7,164 nucleotides of DNA from Candidatus Uhrbacteria bacterium (GTDB taxonomy: Bacteria; Patescibacteriota; Patescibacteriia; UBA9934; GWF2-40-263): assembly GCA_903831335.1 (NCBI GenBank), contig CAIKXH010000013.1:1-7164 (forward strand), given 5' to 3'. The notes below the pieces were generated by a model. The model made no database searches and was not told where the DNA came from. It saw only the letters and a list, made by a program, of their open reading frames with translations. Of the stretch, positions 1 to 5,677 are shown in pieces (the stretch's first letter is position 1; every line of letters begins with the position of its first letter). The position numbers and the translations under genes were made by a program.

Positions 1-1198
1 AGAACTCAGGCCAGAATTGGTGAATGGGCTTGATCTTGCGGAAGATTATTTGAAAATTAAACCTGAGCGCAATTCTGTGCGCCAAGCGTTTGTAAGTATT
101 CAGACCGGGTGCAACAAGTTTTGTACGTATTGTGTTGTTCCGTTTGCAAGAGGACTCGAGAAGAATCGATCTATAAAAGACATTCTCGATGAAATTCGAG
201 ATCTCGCTGCGCACGGGTGTATCGAGGTAACGTTACTTGGACAAACCGTGAATAGTTATCGTGCGCCGGACGTCGAGAATTTCTCGGAAGGGAATCCTTT
301 TATTTCAATGCGTCATCCCGACGATCTTGTCGGGGCGAAGCAATCTTTTTCCGTATGTCATTCTGAGCAACGCGAAGAATCTTATGTGACGCGAGATCCT
401 TCGGCTAAACAAGAGACGGTCGCTCAGGATGACATGGAAGGGGGAAAAAGAGAAGATCACTTCGCTGCACTTTTGTGGGAAATGAATCAGATTCCGGAGA
501 TTAAACGTCTCCATTTTACTGCGCCACACCCGCTTCATATGACAGATGAGGTGATAGACGCAATGGCCCTTCCGGCGCATGTAAACTTTATTCATCTTCC
601 GGTTCAGGCTGGAGACAATGAAGTGCTCCGGCGCATGAATCGTCGATACACAATAGAACAATTTAACGAAGTCGTGCGTCGATTGCGCGAAAAGATTCCA
701 ACGATTGCGATTGGAACAGATATTATTGTTGGATTCTCTGGGGAAACTCCAGAGCAATTTCAAAAGACGATCGACATGTATCACAACATCGGATTCGATA
801 TTGGTTATAATGCAAAGTATAGTGAGAGATCTGGAACAGCCGCGAAACGTGCGTTTAAAGATGATGTCACACAAGAAGAAAAGAAGCGTCGGTGGTTTGA
901 ACTTCAGGCTGTGATGGAAAAGGTTGTATTTGAGAAAAATCAACAATACGTCGGAAAGATTGTAAGTGTTCTTGTTGAACGACATGAACCACCCAAGATC
1001 ACTGATGAAATGCTCAAGATGCCAGAAAAGATTCAAGAGGCACTCGCAAAGCAACCTGGAATGTGTTTTGGAAATTCGCGAGAAATGAAACTCGTCACGT
1101 TCGCGGGAGGAAAAGAATTGGTTGGAGAGATCGTGAATGTAAAGATAGACAAAGCAGGAACGTGGATCCTCGAGGGAAAACTCGACATGTCATCCTGA
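1..1198 (+). CDS. miaB: tRNA-2-methylthio-N6-dimethylallyladenosine synthase MiaB (5'-truncated by window edge)
   Basis: Radical-SAM methylthiotransferase that adds the 2-methylthio group to i6A37 of tRNAs reading UNN codons. The frame is open to the window edge (first whole codon at base 2), so the N-terminal MTTase domain lies mostly outside. Seen here: the radical-SAM CxxxCxxC cluster motif GCNKFCTYCVVP (Cys codons at 110, 122 and 131), then TLLGQTVNSY, HLPVQAGDNEVLRRMNRRYT, IIVGFSGETPEQF and YSERSGTAA, all close to MiaB consensus. A C-terminal TRAM-like RNA-binding domain ends in LVGEIVNVKI. Two oddities: about 40 residues encoded at 311-436 come from palindromic repeat DNA placed in the loop after the LLGQ strand, and the TRAM region has an extra stretch of roughly 25 residues (about 985-1060). 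The last residues and the TGA stop lie in another repeat copy. miaA follows on the same strand. MiaB is preferred over MtaB or RimO because of the CVVPFARG-type motif and the miaA neighbour. Confidence 0.93.
   Translation, partial: ELRPELVNGLDLAEDYLKIKPERNSVRQAFVSIQTGCNKFCTYCVVPFARGLEKNRSIKDILDEIRDLAAHGCIEVTLLGQTVNSYRAPDVENFSEGNPFISMRHPDDLVGAKQSFSVCHSEQREESYVTRDPSAKQETVAQDDMEGGKREDHFAALLWEMNQIPEIKRLHFTAPHPLHMTDEVIDAMALPAHVNFIHLPVQAGDNEVLRRMNRRYTIEQFNEVVRRLREKIPTIAIGTDIIVGFSGETPEQFQKTIDMYHNIGFDIGYNAKYSERSGTAAKRAFKDDVTQEEKKRRWFELQAVMEKVVFEKNQQYVGKIVSVLVERHEPPKITDEMLKMPEKIQEALAKQPGMCFGNSREMKLVTFAGGKELVGEIVNVKIDKAGTWILEGKLDMSS
311..350. repeat. Partial palindromic repeat unit inside miaB
   Basis: A GTCATCCCGAC start leads into a 6-bp stem, CCCGAC (317-322) with GTCGGG (329-334), around a 6-nt loop. 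It is followed by GCGAAGCAATCT, a variant of the GCGAAGAATCT block found in the neighbouring full units. It looks like a half or decayed unit of the same superfamily as the repeats at 356-434 and 1188-1283. It is read in the miaB frame as RHPDDLVGAKQS, which has no counterpart in standard MiaB proteins as I know them. Confidence 0.6.
356..434. repeat. Palindromic dispersed repeat, in-frame inside miaB
   Basis: A 79-bp imperfect palindrome. TGTCATTCTGAGC (356-368) pairs with GCTCAGGATGACA (422-434) with one mismatch, and an inner GCGAAGAATCT block faces AGATCCTTCGG. It is read without a stop in the miaB frame, giving the peptide HSEQREES...RDPSA...AQDD. The same outer arms and inner blocks recur at 1188-1283, and a partial copy begins at 7126. 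From memory, this GTCATTCTGAGC...GCTCAGGATGAC type is widespread as an intergenic repeat in many bacterial genomes. No mobility gene is present. Confidence 0.85.
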
Positions 1199-1283
1199 GC
1201 AAAGCGAAGAATCTCTCGTTCGCGAATAAATTCCGAAACGCGAGATCCTTCGGCTAGACCGAGAACGGTCGCTCAGGATGACA
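1188..1283. repeat. Palindromic dispersed repeat between miaB and miaA, supplying the miaB stop
   Basis: A 96-bp palindrome with perfect 13-bp terminal inverted repeats: TGTCATCCTGAGC at 1188-1200 and GCTCAGGATGACA at 1271-1283. Inside, GCGAAGAATCTC faces GAGATCCTTCGGC, and GACCGAGAACGGTC adds a small hairpin near the right end. It fills nearly all of the miaB-miaA gap. The miaB TGA (1196-1198) is part of the left arm, so the last three miaB codons (Met-Ser-Ser) are at least partly repeat sequence. A transcript would fold into a long stem here, which could modulate the relative amounts of miaB and miaA message. Confidence 0.88.
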
Positions 1284-1303
1284 AAAAGAAATAAAAACAT
1301 ATT

Positions 1304-2299
1304 ATGTCACTCCCAAAACTCATTGCGATCGTCGGTCCGACAGCCAGTGGAAAAACTGCGCTTGGGATTGAGGTTGCGAAACGGTTTGGTGGGGAAGTGA
1401 TTTCTGTAGATTCCCGCATGATTTTTAAAGGAATGGATGTTGGAACCGCAAAACCGCTGCGTTCCCCCCTCCTTGCCAAGGAGGGGCAGGGGGAGGTCTC
1501 TGAACCGAAACGAAAAGATTCCATCGGAGATTTATTCGGGTTGAATAAAGAGTTTCTTGTCGAAGATGTTCCGCATTGGGGAATAGATCTTGTGGAACCG
1601 GATCAAGAATATTCCGTAGCGGATTTTAAAAAATATGCAGAGCAAAAAATAAAAGAAATTTTGAAACGTGGACATATTCCAATTTTCGTCGGCGGAACAG
1701 GAATGTGGCTTTCGGCTGTTATCGACAATCTGGATCTTTCATCGACTCCATCAGATGAGAAGCTTCGTGCAGAGCTTGAGGAAAAATCGATTGGGGATCT
1801 TTACCATGAATATAAACAACTTGACCCGATCGGTGCAGAAACGATTGATAGAGAAAATAAACGTCGAGTTCTCCGTGCGCTTGAGGTTTCGATGTTAACA
1901 GGAAAACCATTTTCGCAATTGCAAACCAGAGGCCCATTGAAATATAACGTTTTACAAATCGGTTTATCTGTCGAGCGCGACGTGCTCAATGAGCGCATCA
2001 ACTGGCGAGTAGATGAGATGATTGCGAAGGGGCTCGTGAATGAAGTTCGATCTCTAAAAGAAACATACGGATGCGAGATCGACGCTATGACCGGAATCGG
2101 TTACAGGCAAGTCTGCGAATTTCTTGATGGTCGCTCATCTCTTAAAGACGCCATGGAAGAAATCAAAAAAGATACGCGCCATTACGCTAAGCGCCAGATG
2201 ACGTGGTTCCGTCGTGATGAACGGATTCAATGGATCGCGAATACACAAGAGGCTATAAAACAGATCGAATCGTTTCTGAATAAAAATCAACCAACGTAA
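1304..2299 (+). CDS. miaA: tRNA dimethylallyltransferase MiaA
   Basis: Transfers the dimethylallyl group from DMAPP to N6 of A37 in tRNAs reading UNN codons; MiaB then acts on the product. The 331-residue protein is slightly longer than usual (about 315). Seen: P-loop GPTASGKT (residues 11-18), VDSRMIFKGMDVGTAKP (35-51) containing the catalytic-region Asp36, then VPHWGIDLVEPD, YSVADFKKYA, FVGGTGMWLSA, IDRENKRRVLRALEV, and the C-terminal MTGIGYRQ and DTRHYAKRQMTWFRRD motifs. Residues 53-65 (RSPLLAKEGQGEV) are translated palindromic repeat DNA, and the extra segment probably runs to about residue 78 before normal MiaA sequence resumes. The start ATG is 105 nt after the miaB stop with no Shine-Dalgarno motif; it is the start that places the P-loop at the usual distance from the N-terminus. 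The stop codon lies in the loop of the terminator hairpin. It is probably co-transcribed with miaB. Confidence 0.95.
   Translation: MSLPKLIAIVGPTASGKTALGIEVAKRFGGEVISVDSRMIFKGMDVGTAKPLRSPLLAKEGQGEVSEPKRKDSIGDLFGLNKEFLVEDVPHWGIDLVEPDQEYSVADFKKYAEQKIKEILKRGHIPIFVGGTGMWLSAVIDNLDLSSTPSDEKLRAELEEKSIGDLYHEYKQLDPIGAETIDRENKRRVLRALEVSMLTGKPFSQLQTRGPLKYNVLQIGLSVERDVLNERINWRVDEMIAKGLVNEVRSLKETYGCEIDAMTGIGYRQVCEFLDGRSSLKDAMEEIKKDTRHYAKRQMTWFRRDERIQWIANTQEAIKQIESFLNKNQPT
1460..1498. repeat. C-rich/G-rich palindromic repeat inserted in miaA
   Basis: Core palindrome CCCCTCCTTG (1466-1475), one central base, then CAAGGAGGGG (1477-1486): 10 perfect base pairs. It is flanked by further C's on the left and CAGGGGGAGGT on the right. 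This is a different family from the GTCATCCTGAGC repeats. It is read in the miaA frame as RSPLLAKEGQGEV. From memory, this peptide and its reverse-strand counterpart (SPCPSLARRG) recur in many bacterial ORF predictions because the DNA repeat is common. Confidence 0.8.
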
Positions 2300-2314
2300 T
2301 GTTGGTTGATTTTT
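2282..2314. terminator. Bidirectional intrinsic terminator between convergent miaA and gatB
   Basis: Stem AATCAACCAAC (2285-2295) pairs perfectly with GTTGGTTGATT (2301-2311) around the loop GTAAT, and A/T tracts extend the stem to 2282-2314. A run of T follows on the + strand and the matching A run gives a T run on the - strand, so both transcripts can stop here. The miaA TAA is in the loop and the last miaA codons form the left arm. The gatB stop is at 2319-2321. Confidence 0.9.
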
Positions 2315-2318
2315 TTGT

Positions 2319-3827
2319 TTATGATTTTAGTTTTACAAGCAACATATTTCTTGTCACTCCAGGATCTGCCGTTCCTTGTGTTTCTTTCATGACGAGCCCA
2401 ACAAAGAATGGAAGCAGTTTCTCCTCGCCTGCTTGGTAGCGTAGAACTTCTTCTTGATGACCTTCCAAAACGCGATCAACAACATCTGCAAGAATCCCAG
2501 CGTCTTCCATTGTACCCAGTTTTAAATCCTCCATGAGGTGTGTTGGAGAACTTCCAGCATCGAGCATGGCATTTAAAACTTTTAATCCTGCTGTTCCGTT
2601 TAGTTTGCTTGTTGCAATAAGGGTAATGAATTCCGCAAAATTTTCTGGAGAAATTTTACAGATGCGAATATCGATACTTCTTTCCATCATGAGTCCGCCG
2701 AGTTTTGATAACAACCAGCCAGAAACAAGTTTTGCCATTTTTGGTTTTTCTGCTTCCCAGTCAAGATCGCCTTCCTGAGAACTAAGCCATTCTTGGAGTT
2801 CTGAGAATGTGGCTTCTGTGAAATCTGCAAGTGCTGGGTCGTCACAAATTTGTGCGGCGTCTGGTGATTTGAGTCCGTACTCTTCAACAAAACGAGCACG
2901 ACGAGCCGCGGGAAGTTCTGGCATTATTAATCGGAGTTCCTCTGCAAGATCTGTAAGATTCAGTGGTGGAATATCTGGTTCAGGGAAGTAGCGATAATCT
3001 GCAGCGTCTTCTTTTGATCTTTGTGGTTCTGTGACGCCTTTTTCATCATTCCATCCGCGTGTTGTTGAGACCGTAACGGGCGTTCCGTCTTCCCACAGTT
3101 TTGTTTGACGTTTGATTTCGTATTCTAACGCTCGCTCAACGTGTCGGAACGAATTCATGTTTTTTACTTCTGTTTTTGGATTGAATCTTGCGCCAATCAC
3201 ATTTCCGTCTGCATCGATTTCTCTCAATGAAATATTTCCATCACAACGCATGTTTCCTTTTTCCATGTCTGCGCTTGAAATACCAAGATATCGTGCGATG
3301 CGCTGAAGTTCTTGTAAAAAAACTTTTGTTTCTTTTGGGGAAGTGAAATCTGGTTCTGTAACAATCTCGATCAGAGGTGTTCCGCCACGGTTAAAATCAA
3401 CATACGTTTTTCCATCTTCTGCATGCACGTTTTTTGCTGCGTCTTCTTCTAGATGGGCACGTGTAATTCCGATGCACACGACTTTACGTTCTGCATCTGG
3501 AACTTCGACCTCTAAATATCCATTTGATGCGATCGGTAAATCAAACTGAGAGATCTGATACGCTTTTGGAAGATCAGGATAGAAATAGTTTTTGCGATCG
3601 AATTTTGAGTGTGCGGCAATGGTGCAATTTAAAGCAAGGCCCATCATGGTGCCGAATCGGATTGCTTGCTCATTTGGAACAGGGAGCGTTCCGGGATTTC
3701 CTAGACAAACAGCACAAACATTTGTATTTGGACTTGCCCCTACATCATGTGCAGGACACGAACAGAACATTTTGGATTTGGTTTTCAGCTGGAGATGGAT
3801 TTCTAATCCAATAACAGGAATCAGCAT
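2319..3827 (-). CDS. gatB: Aspartyl/glutamyl-tRNA(Asn/Gln) amidotransferase subunit B
   Basis: The kinase and tRNA-binding subunit of GatCAB, which converts misacylated Glu-tRNA(Gln) and/or Asp-tRNA(Asn) to the correct amide form in the cytoplasm. The 502-residue protein is complete and somewhat longer than the usual 475-480. Seen: N-terminal VIGLEIHLQL with the conserved Glu9 and His11 (Mg2+/catalytic site in the family), zinc-type cysteines C22, C24, C38 and C41 (FCSCPA and NVCAVCLG), CLGNPGTLPVPN, KNYFYPDLPKAYQISQ, the VDFNRGGTPLIEIVTEPD strand, RCDGNISLR, KTEVKNMNSFRHVERALEYE and the DYRYFPEPDIPP motif. Then come the helical domain and a C-terminal YqeY-like tail domain. gatA and gatC are not in the window. 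It is the last gene of the - strand group, separated from the membrane genes by a large palindrome. The start is preceded by a pyrimidine-rich stretch rather than a Shine-Dalgarno motif. Confidence 0.97.
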   Translation of the reverse strand: MLIPVIGLEIHLQLKTKSKMFCSCPAHDVGASPNTNVCAVCLGNPGTLPVPNEQAIRFGTMMGLALNCTIAAHSKFDRKNYFYPDLPKAYQISQFDLPIASNGYLEVEVPDAERKVVCIGITRAHLEEDAAKNVHAEDGKTYVDFNRGGTPLIEIVTEPDFTSPKETKVFLQELQRIARYLGISSADMEKGNMRCDGNISLREIDADGNVIGARFNPKTEVKNMNSFRHVERALEYEIKRQTKLWEDGTPVTVSTTRGWNDEKGVTEPQRSKEDAADYRYFPEPDIPPLNLTDLAEELRLIMPELPAARRARFVEEYGLKSPDAAQICDDPALADFTEATFSELQEWLSSQEGDLDWEAEKPKMAKLVSGWLLSKLGGLMMERSIDIRICKISPENFAEFITLIATSKLNGTAGLKVLNAMLDAGSSPTHLMEDLKLGTMEDAGILADVVDRVLEGHQEEVLRYQAGEEKLLPFFVGLVMKETQGTADPGVTRNMLLVKLKS

Positions 3828-3841
3828 AGGGGTGGCAAAAA

Positions 3842-3935
3842 AAGTCGATAAGTCGTTAAGTTGTTGAATGAAGGAGTTTTGTTTTAATAAAATAAGGAAA
3901 CTCCAAGACTTATTGACTCAACGACTTGTCGACTT
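3842..3935. repeat. 94-bp imperfect palindrome between gatB and the membrane gene
   Basis: Two 38-nt arms (3842-3879 and 3898-3935) are symmetric around an A/T-rich centre and match at 28 of 38 positions. The outer part is built on AAGTCGAYAAGTCGTT, with its reverse complement on the right; the inner stem is a perfect GGAGTTT/AAACTCC (3873-3879 with 3898-3904). The right arm overlaps the end of the upstream membrane gene and encodes its last residues (VDKSLSQ). No T run follows on either strand, so a simple intrinsic terminator is not supported; an RNA hairpin separating the membrane genes from gatB is likely. I recall AAGTCG-type palindromes as dispersed repeats in CPR-like genomes. Confidence 0.75.
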
Positions 3936-4671
3936 GGATTTCCATAGTTTGTCTCAACTCTTTGTACAACATCACCATATACGTTGCAAGCCATGGAATG
4001 GTGAAGATTCCAACCATGGATTGAAGAAGGTCAAGCCATGCAGGAAGGTTTGAACTGCCAGCAACGGTTATTGCATCCGTGTTTGAGAAGGCACTTGCAA
4101 AAGAGAGAACGATGGCAACAAGAATCGAGTAAACGATTCCAATAAGGATTGGTCCTCCTATGAGACGATACGCAACACGGAAAAAACGACCTTGCGACAA
4201 GGATTTACTATATTTCATGGCCTCCATCCCTTTTTTGTCATCAAGGATGACAGCGGTTTGCGGAAAAGCATACCAAACAAGAGCAATCATTCCAGGAATG
4301 ATAAGGAGAATAAATCCAAGAACAACGAACAGGAATTGAATGAGAAGAACGTTTACGGTTGGCTGAAGAATCGCAAGTGTTTTTTGTTTGAGAACAGAAG
4401 GATCGACCGGTTGTTTTTCTTTGGTGGCATGCACGATGAAGATGAAAATGATTCCAATCCAGAACGTGATAAATAATTCAACAAGCGAAAAAATAAATTC
4501 CAATACAAGAACAAGTGGATTCGTGCCTGGAAAGAAACTTAAAATGAAGTAAGCCGTGAACGGAAGCAGCAACCATGCGCTATATCCGACCATGAGCCAT
4601 AAATGAGAGCGATACAATTGTAGGCTTTCTAAAACAAGATTTATGGGCGAAGAAAGAGGTTGTTTACTCAC
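3910..4671 (-). CDS. Multi-pass membrane protein, paralogue of its upstream neighbour
   Basis: Function unknown; cytoplasmic-membrane protein. With a GTG start at 4671 it has 253 residues and about five hydrophobic segments (roughly residues 23-46, 53-78, 102-135, 168-193 and 213-235). The conserved-looking core is AVILDDKKGMEAMKYSKSL followed by a GRFFRVAYRL stretch. This resembles the motif in the broad family of glycerophosphodiester-phosphodiesterase membrane-domain-like proteins and DUF975-type proteins, which have no settled function. I chose the GTG because GTGAGTAA overlaps the upstream stop by 8 nt, a usual arrangement for translational coupling, and because the resulting N-terminus (MSKQPLSS) aligns with that of the neighbour (MKQLISVS). 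ATGs at 4704 and 4740 would overlap the upstream gene by 41 and 77 nt. The C-terminal VDKSLSQ is encoded by palindromic repeat DNA and is probably not part of the ancestral protein. Confidence 0.8.
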   Translation of the reverse strand: MSKQPLSSPINLVLESLQLYRSHLWLMVGYSAWLLLPFTAYFILSFFPGTNPLVLVLEFIFSLVELFITFWIGIIFIFIVHATKEKQPVDPSVLKQKTLAILQPTVNVLLIQFLFVVLGFILLIIPGMIALVWYAFPQTAVILDDKKGMEAMKYSKSLSQGRFFRVAYRLIGGPILIGIVYSILVAIVLSFASAFSNTDAITVAGSSNLPAWLDLLQSMVGIFTIPWLATYMVMLYKELRQTMEIQVDKSLSQ

Positions 4672-5542
4672 TTTGTTCTGTGAGGCTTTGGTAGAGGAGA
4701 ACATCAGATAAGAAGATAAGAGGATTAAGGAAAATGGCAATAAGGAGAGGTAATACGGAGGAAGCGAGGTCTATAATGCGTTTTTGCACATCTAGATTAT
4801 AGCCGGTTGATCCAATGACAAGTGAACTAATGACTGTGTTTACAAGAACAGCAAACAGAACACCGAAAAGAATAAAGACGATTTTTGGGACCAAGAGTCT
4901 GAATAAAACGTTCCAAAATTTTCCTTCTATCAGTTTGCGACTTTTTAAAAGGGCTTGTTTGTTTTTTGCGTGATCTAAAATGGCAGCGTAAGGAGACATG
5001 ACATAATACAAGGTCCATCTGGATGTAAGAATCAAACTTGCGATAAGACCAAGAAGAAGAAGGGCATTTGCCGCTCCAAGAATCCAATTATTATTCACGA
5101 AAAATCCAATCGCTCCAAGGATGATTGAAGGACCAACCGTAATGATTTGTGCGAGTAAGAGCGTAAGACCAACTAAAACAGAAACAACAAGTGCTGGGAG
5201 GAAACGTTTTTTTGTTTCTTGCATGACCTGCAAGATACTCATGCGCTCATGTGTAATAACAGATTTTGCTCCGATCGCAAGTGCAACAAAAACCCAGAAT
5301 CCAATAAGAGGGGAAAGAATCACGTTTGAAAGTGTGTATAAAATAACCCCCGTAATTTCACTGGCAGTGAGTGTGTTATGAAAAGCAACAGCTCCAGCGC
5401 TTGGATAAAGGAGTAACGCAACTGTATTCATGATGGCTAAAATGACAAGCCAACCAGAAATTTGTAAGAAAAATGGAAATGAAGACCGGTATTTGATCCA
5501 CGATTGATCAATAAGGTCACTCACAGAAATAAGTTGTTTCAT
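4664..5542 (-). CDS. Multi-pass membrane protein, first of a paralogous pair
   Basis: Function unknown; 292 residues with about six hydrophobic segments (roughly 24-48, 64-92, 114-148, 154-180, 214-242 and 260-285). The segment YAAILDHAKNKQALLKSRKL followed by EGKFWNVLFRLL matches the ILDDKKGMEAMKYSKSL/GRFFRVAYRL region of the downstream protein, and both start with a short polar N-terminus then a YRS-type stretch before TM1, so the two are tandem paralogues. The family resemblance is to GPDPase membrane-domain-like/DUF975-like proteins: membrane proteins with a 'KAL.RS..L..G.FW.V' cytoplasmic loop. A heterodimer is possible but not shown. The ATG lies 9 nt after a good extended -10 element and has no Shine-Dalgarno, so translation from a leaderless or nearly leaderless mRNA is likely. 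Confidence 0.82.
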   Translation of the reverse strand: MKQLISVSDLIDQSWIKYRSSFPFFLQISGWLVILAIMNTVALLLYPSAGAVAFHNTLTASEITGVILYTLSNVILSPLIGFWVFVALAIGAKSVITHERMSILQVMQETKKRFLPALVVSVLVGLTLLLAQIITVGPSIILGAIGFFVNNNWILGAANALLLLGLIASLILTSRWTLYYVMSPYAAILDHAKNKQALLKSRKLIEGKFWNVLFRLLVPKIVFILFGVLFAVLVNTVISSLVIGSTGYNLDVQKRIIDLASSVLPLLIAIFLNPLIFLSDVLLYQSLTEQSE

Positions 5543-5551
5543 AGTGTTTAT

Positions 5552-5560
5552 AGTATAGCA
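5552..5560 (-). promoter_or_regulatory. Extended -10 promoter for the membrane-protein pair
   Basis: On the - strand the sequence reads TGCTATACT: an extended -10 (TGn) plus TATACT, five of six bases of TATAAT. No convincing -35 is seen at the usual spacing, where the DNA is all pyrimidine; extended -10 promoters often do without one. Only 9 nt separate the -10 from the ATG at 5542, so transcription would start about 2-4 nt before the start codon. Confidence 0.6.
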
Positions 5561-5567
5561 GGGTGAT

Positions 5568-5656
5568 GAAAAGAAGGGGAGAAGGAGGGGGGGGGAAGAA
5601 AAGAAGAAAAGAAGAAAAGAAGAAAAGAAGAAAAGAAGAAAAGAAGAAAAGAAGAA
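5568..5656. repeat. 89-nt homopurine tract with 8-bp tandem repeat
   Basis: Every base from 5568 to 5656 on the + strand is A or G. It includes a run of nine G (5587-5595) followed by GAAGAAAA repeated seven times with a six-base partial eighth copy (5595-5656). The part from 5595 to 5654 is a perfect 60-nt mirror repeat, the symmetry that favours intramolecular triplex DNA. It lies between the dut stop and the membrane-gene promoter. On the - strand, the transcribed direction, it is a G-free run of C and T. The lysine/arginine-rich ORF across it is a composition artefact. Confidence 0.92.
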
Positions 5657-5677
5657 TGATATCTCGAAGAGGTTTTG

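Noticed and set aside
305..1054. Long open frame on the - strand opposite miaB (249 codons)
   Set aside because: It lies wholly antisense to a strongly conserved miaB frame and its translation has no recognisable motif; it is a shadow of miaB codon usage.
1..1198. UGA recoding as in Gracilibacteria/Absconditabacteria
   Set aside because: miaB ends naturally at TGA after its TRAM domain, and no conserved gene here contains an internal TGA.
1273..1524. - strand ORF with SPCPSLARRG motif opposite miaA
   Set aside because: The motif is the reverse-strand translation of the C/G-rich DNA repeat and recurs wherever the repeat is present; the rest is antisense to miaA.
3592..3867. + strand ORF ending in VDKSLSC
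   Set aside because: Antisense to the conserved 5' part of gatB; the familiar tail comes from the palindromic repeat, not from a gene.
4672..4740. Upstream ATG starts for the second membrane gene at 4740 or 4704
   Set aside because: They would overlap the preceding gene by 77 or 41 nt; the GTG at 4671 gives an 8-nt coupling overlap and an N-terminus aligned with the paralogue.
5595..5656. CRISPR array
   Set aside because: The repeat unit is only 8 bp and contiguous with no spacers; it is a simple tandem repeat.
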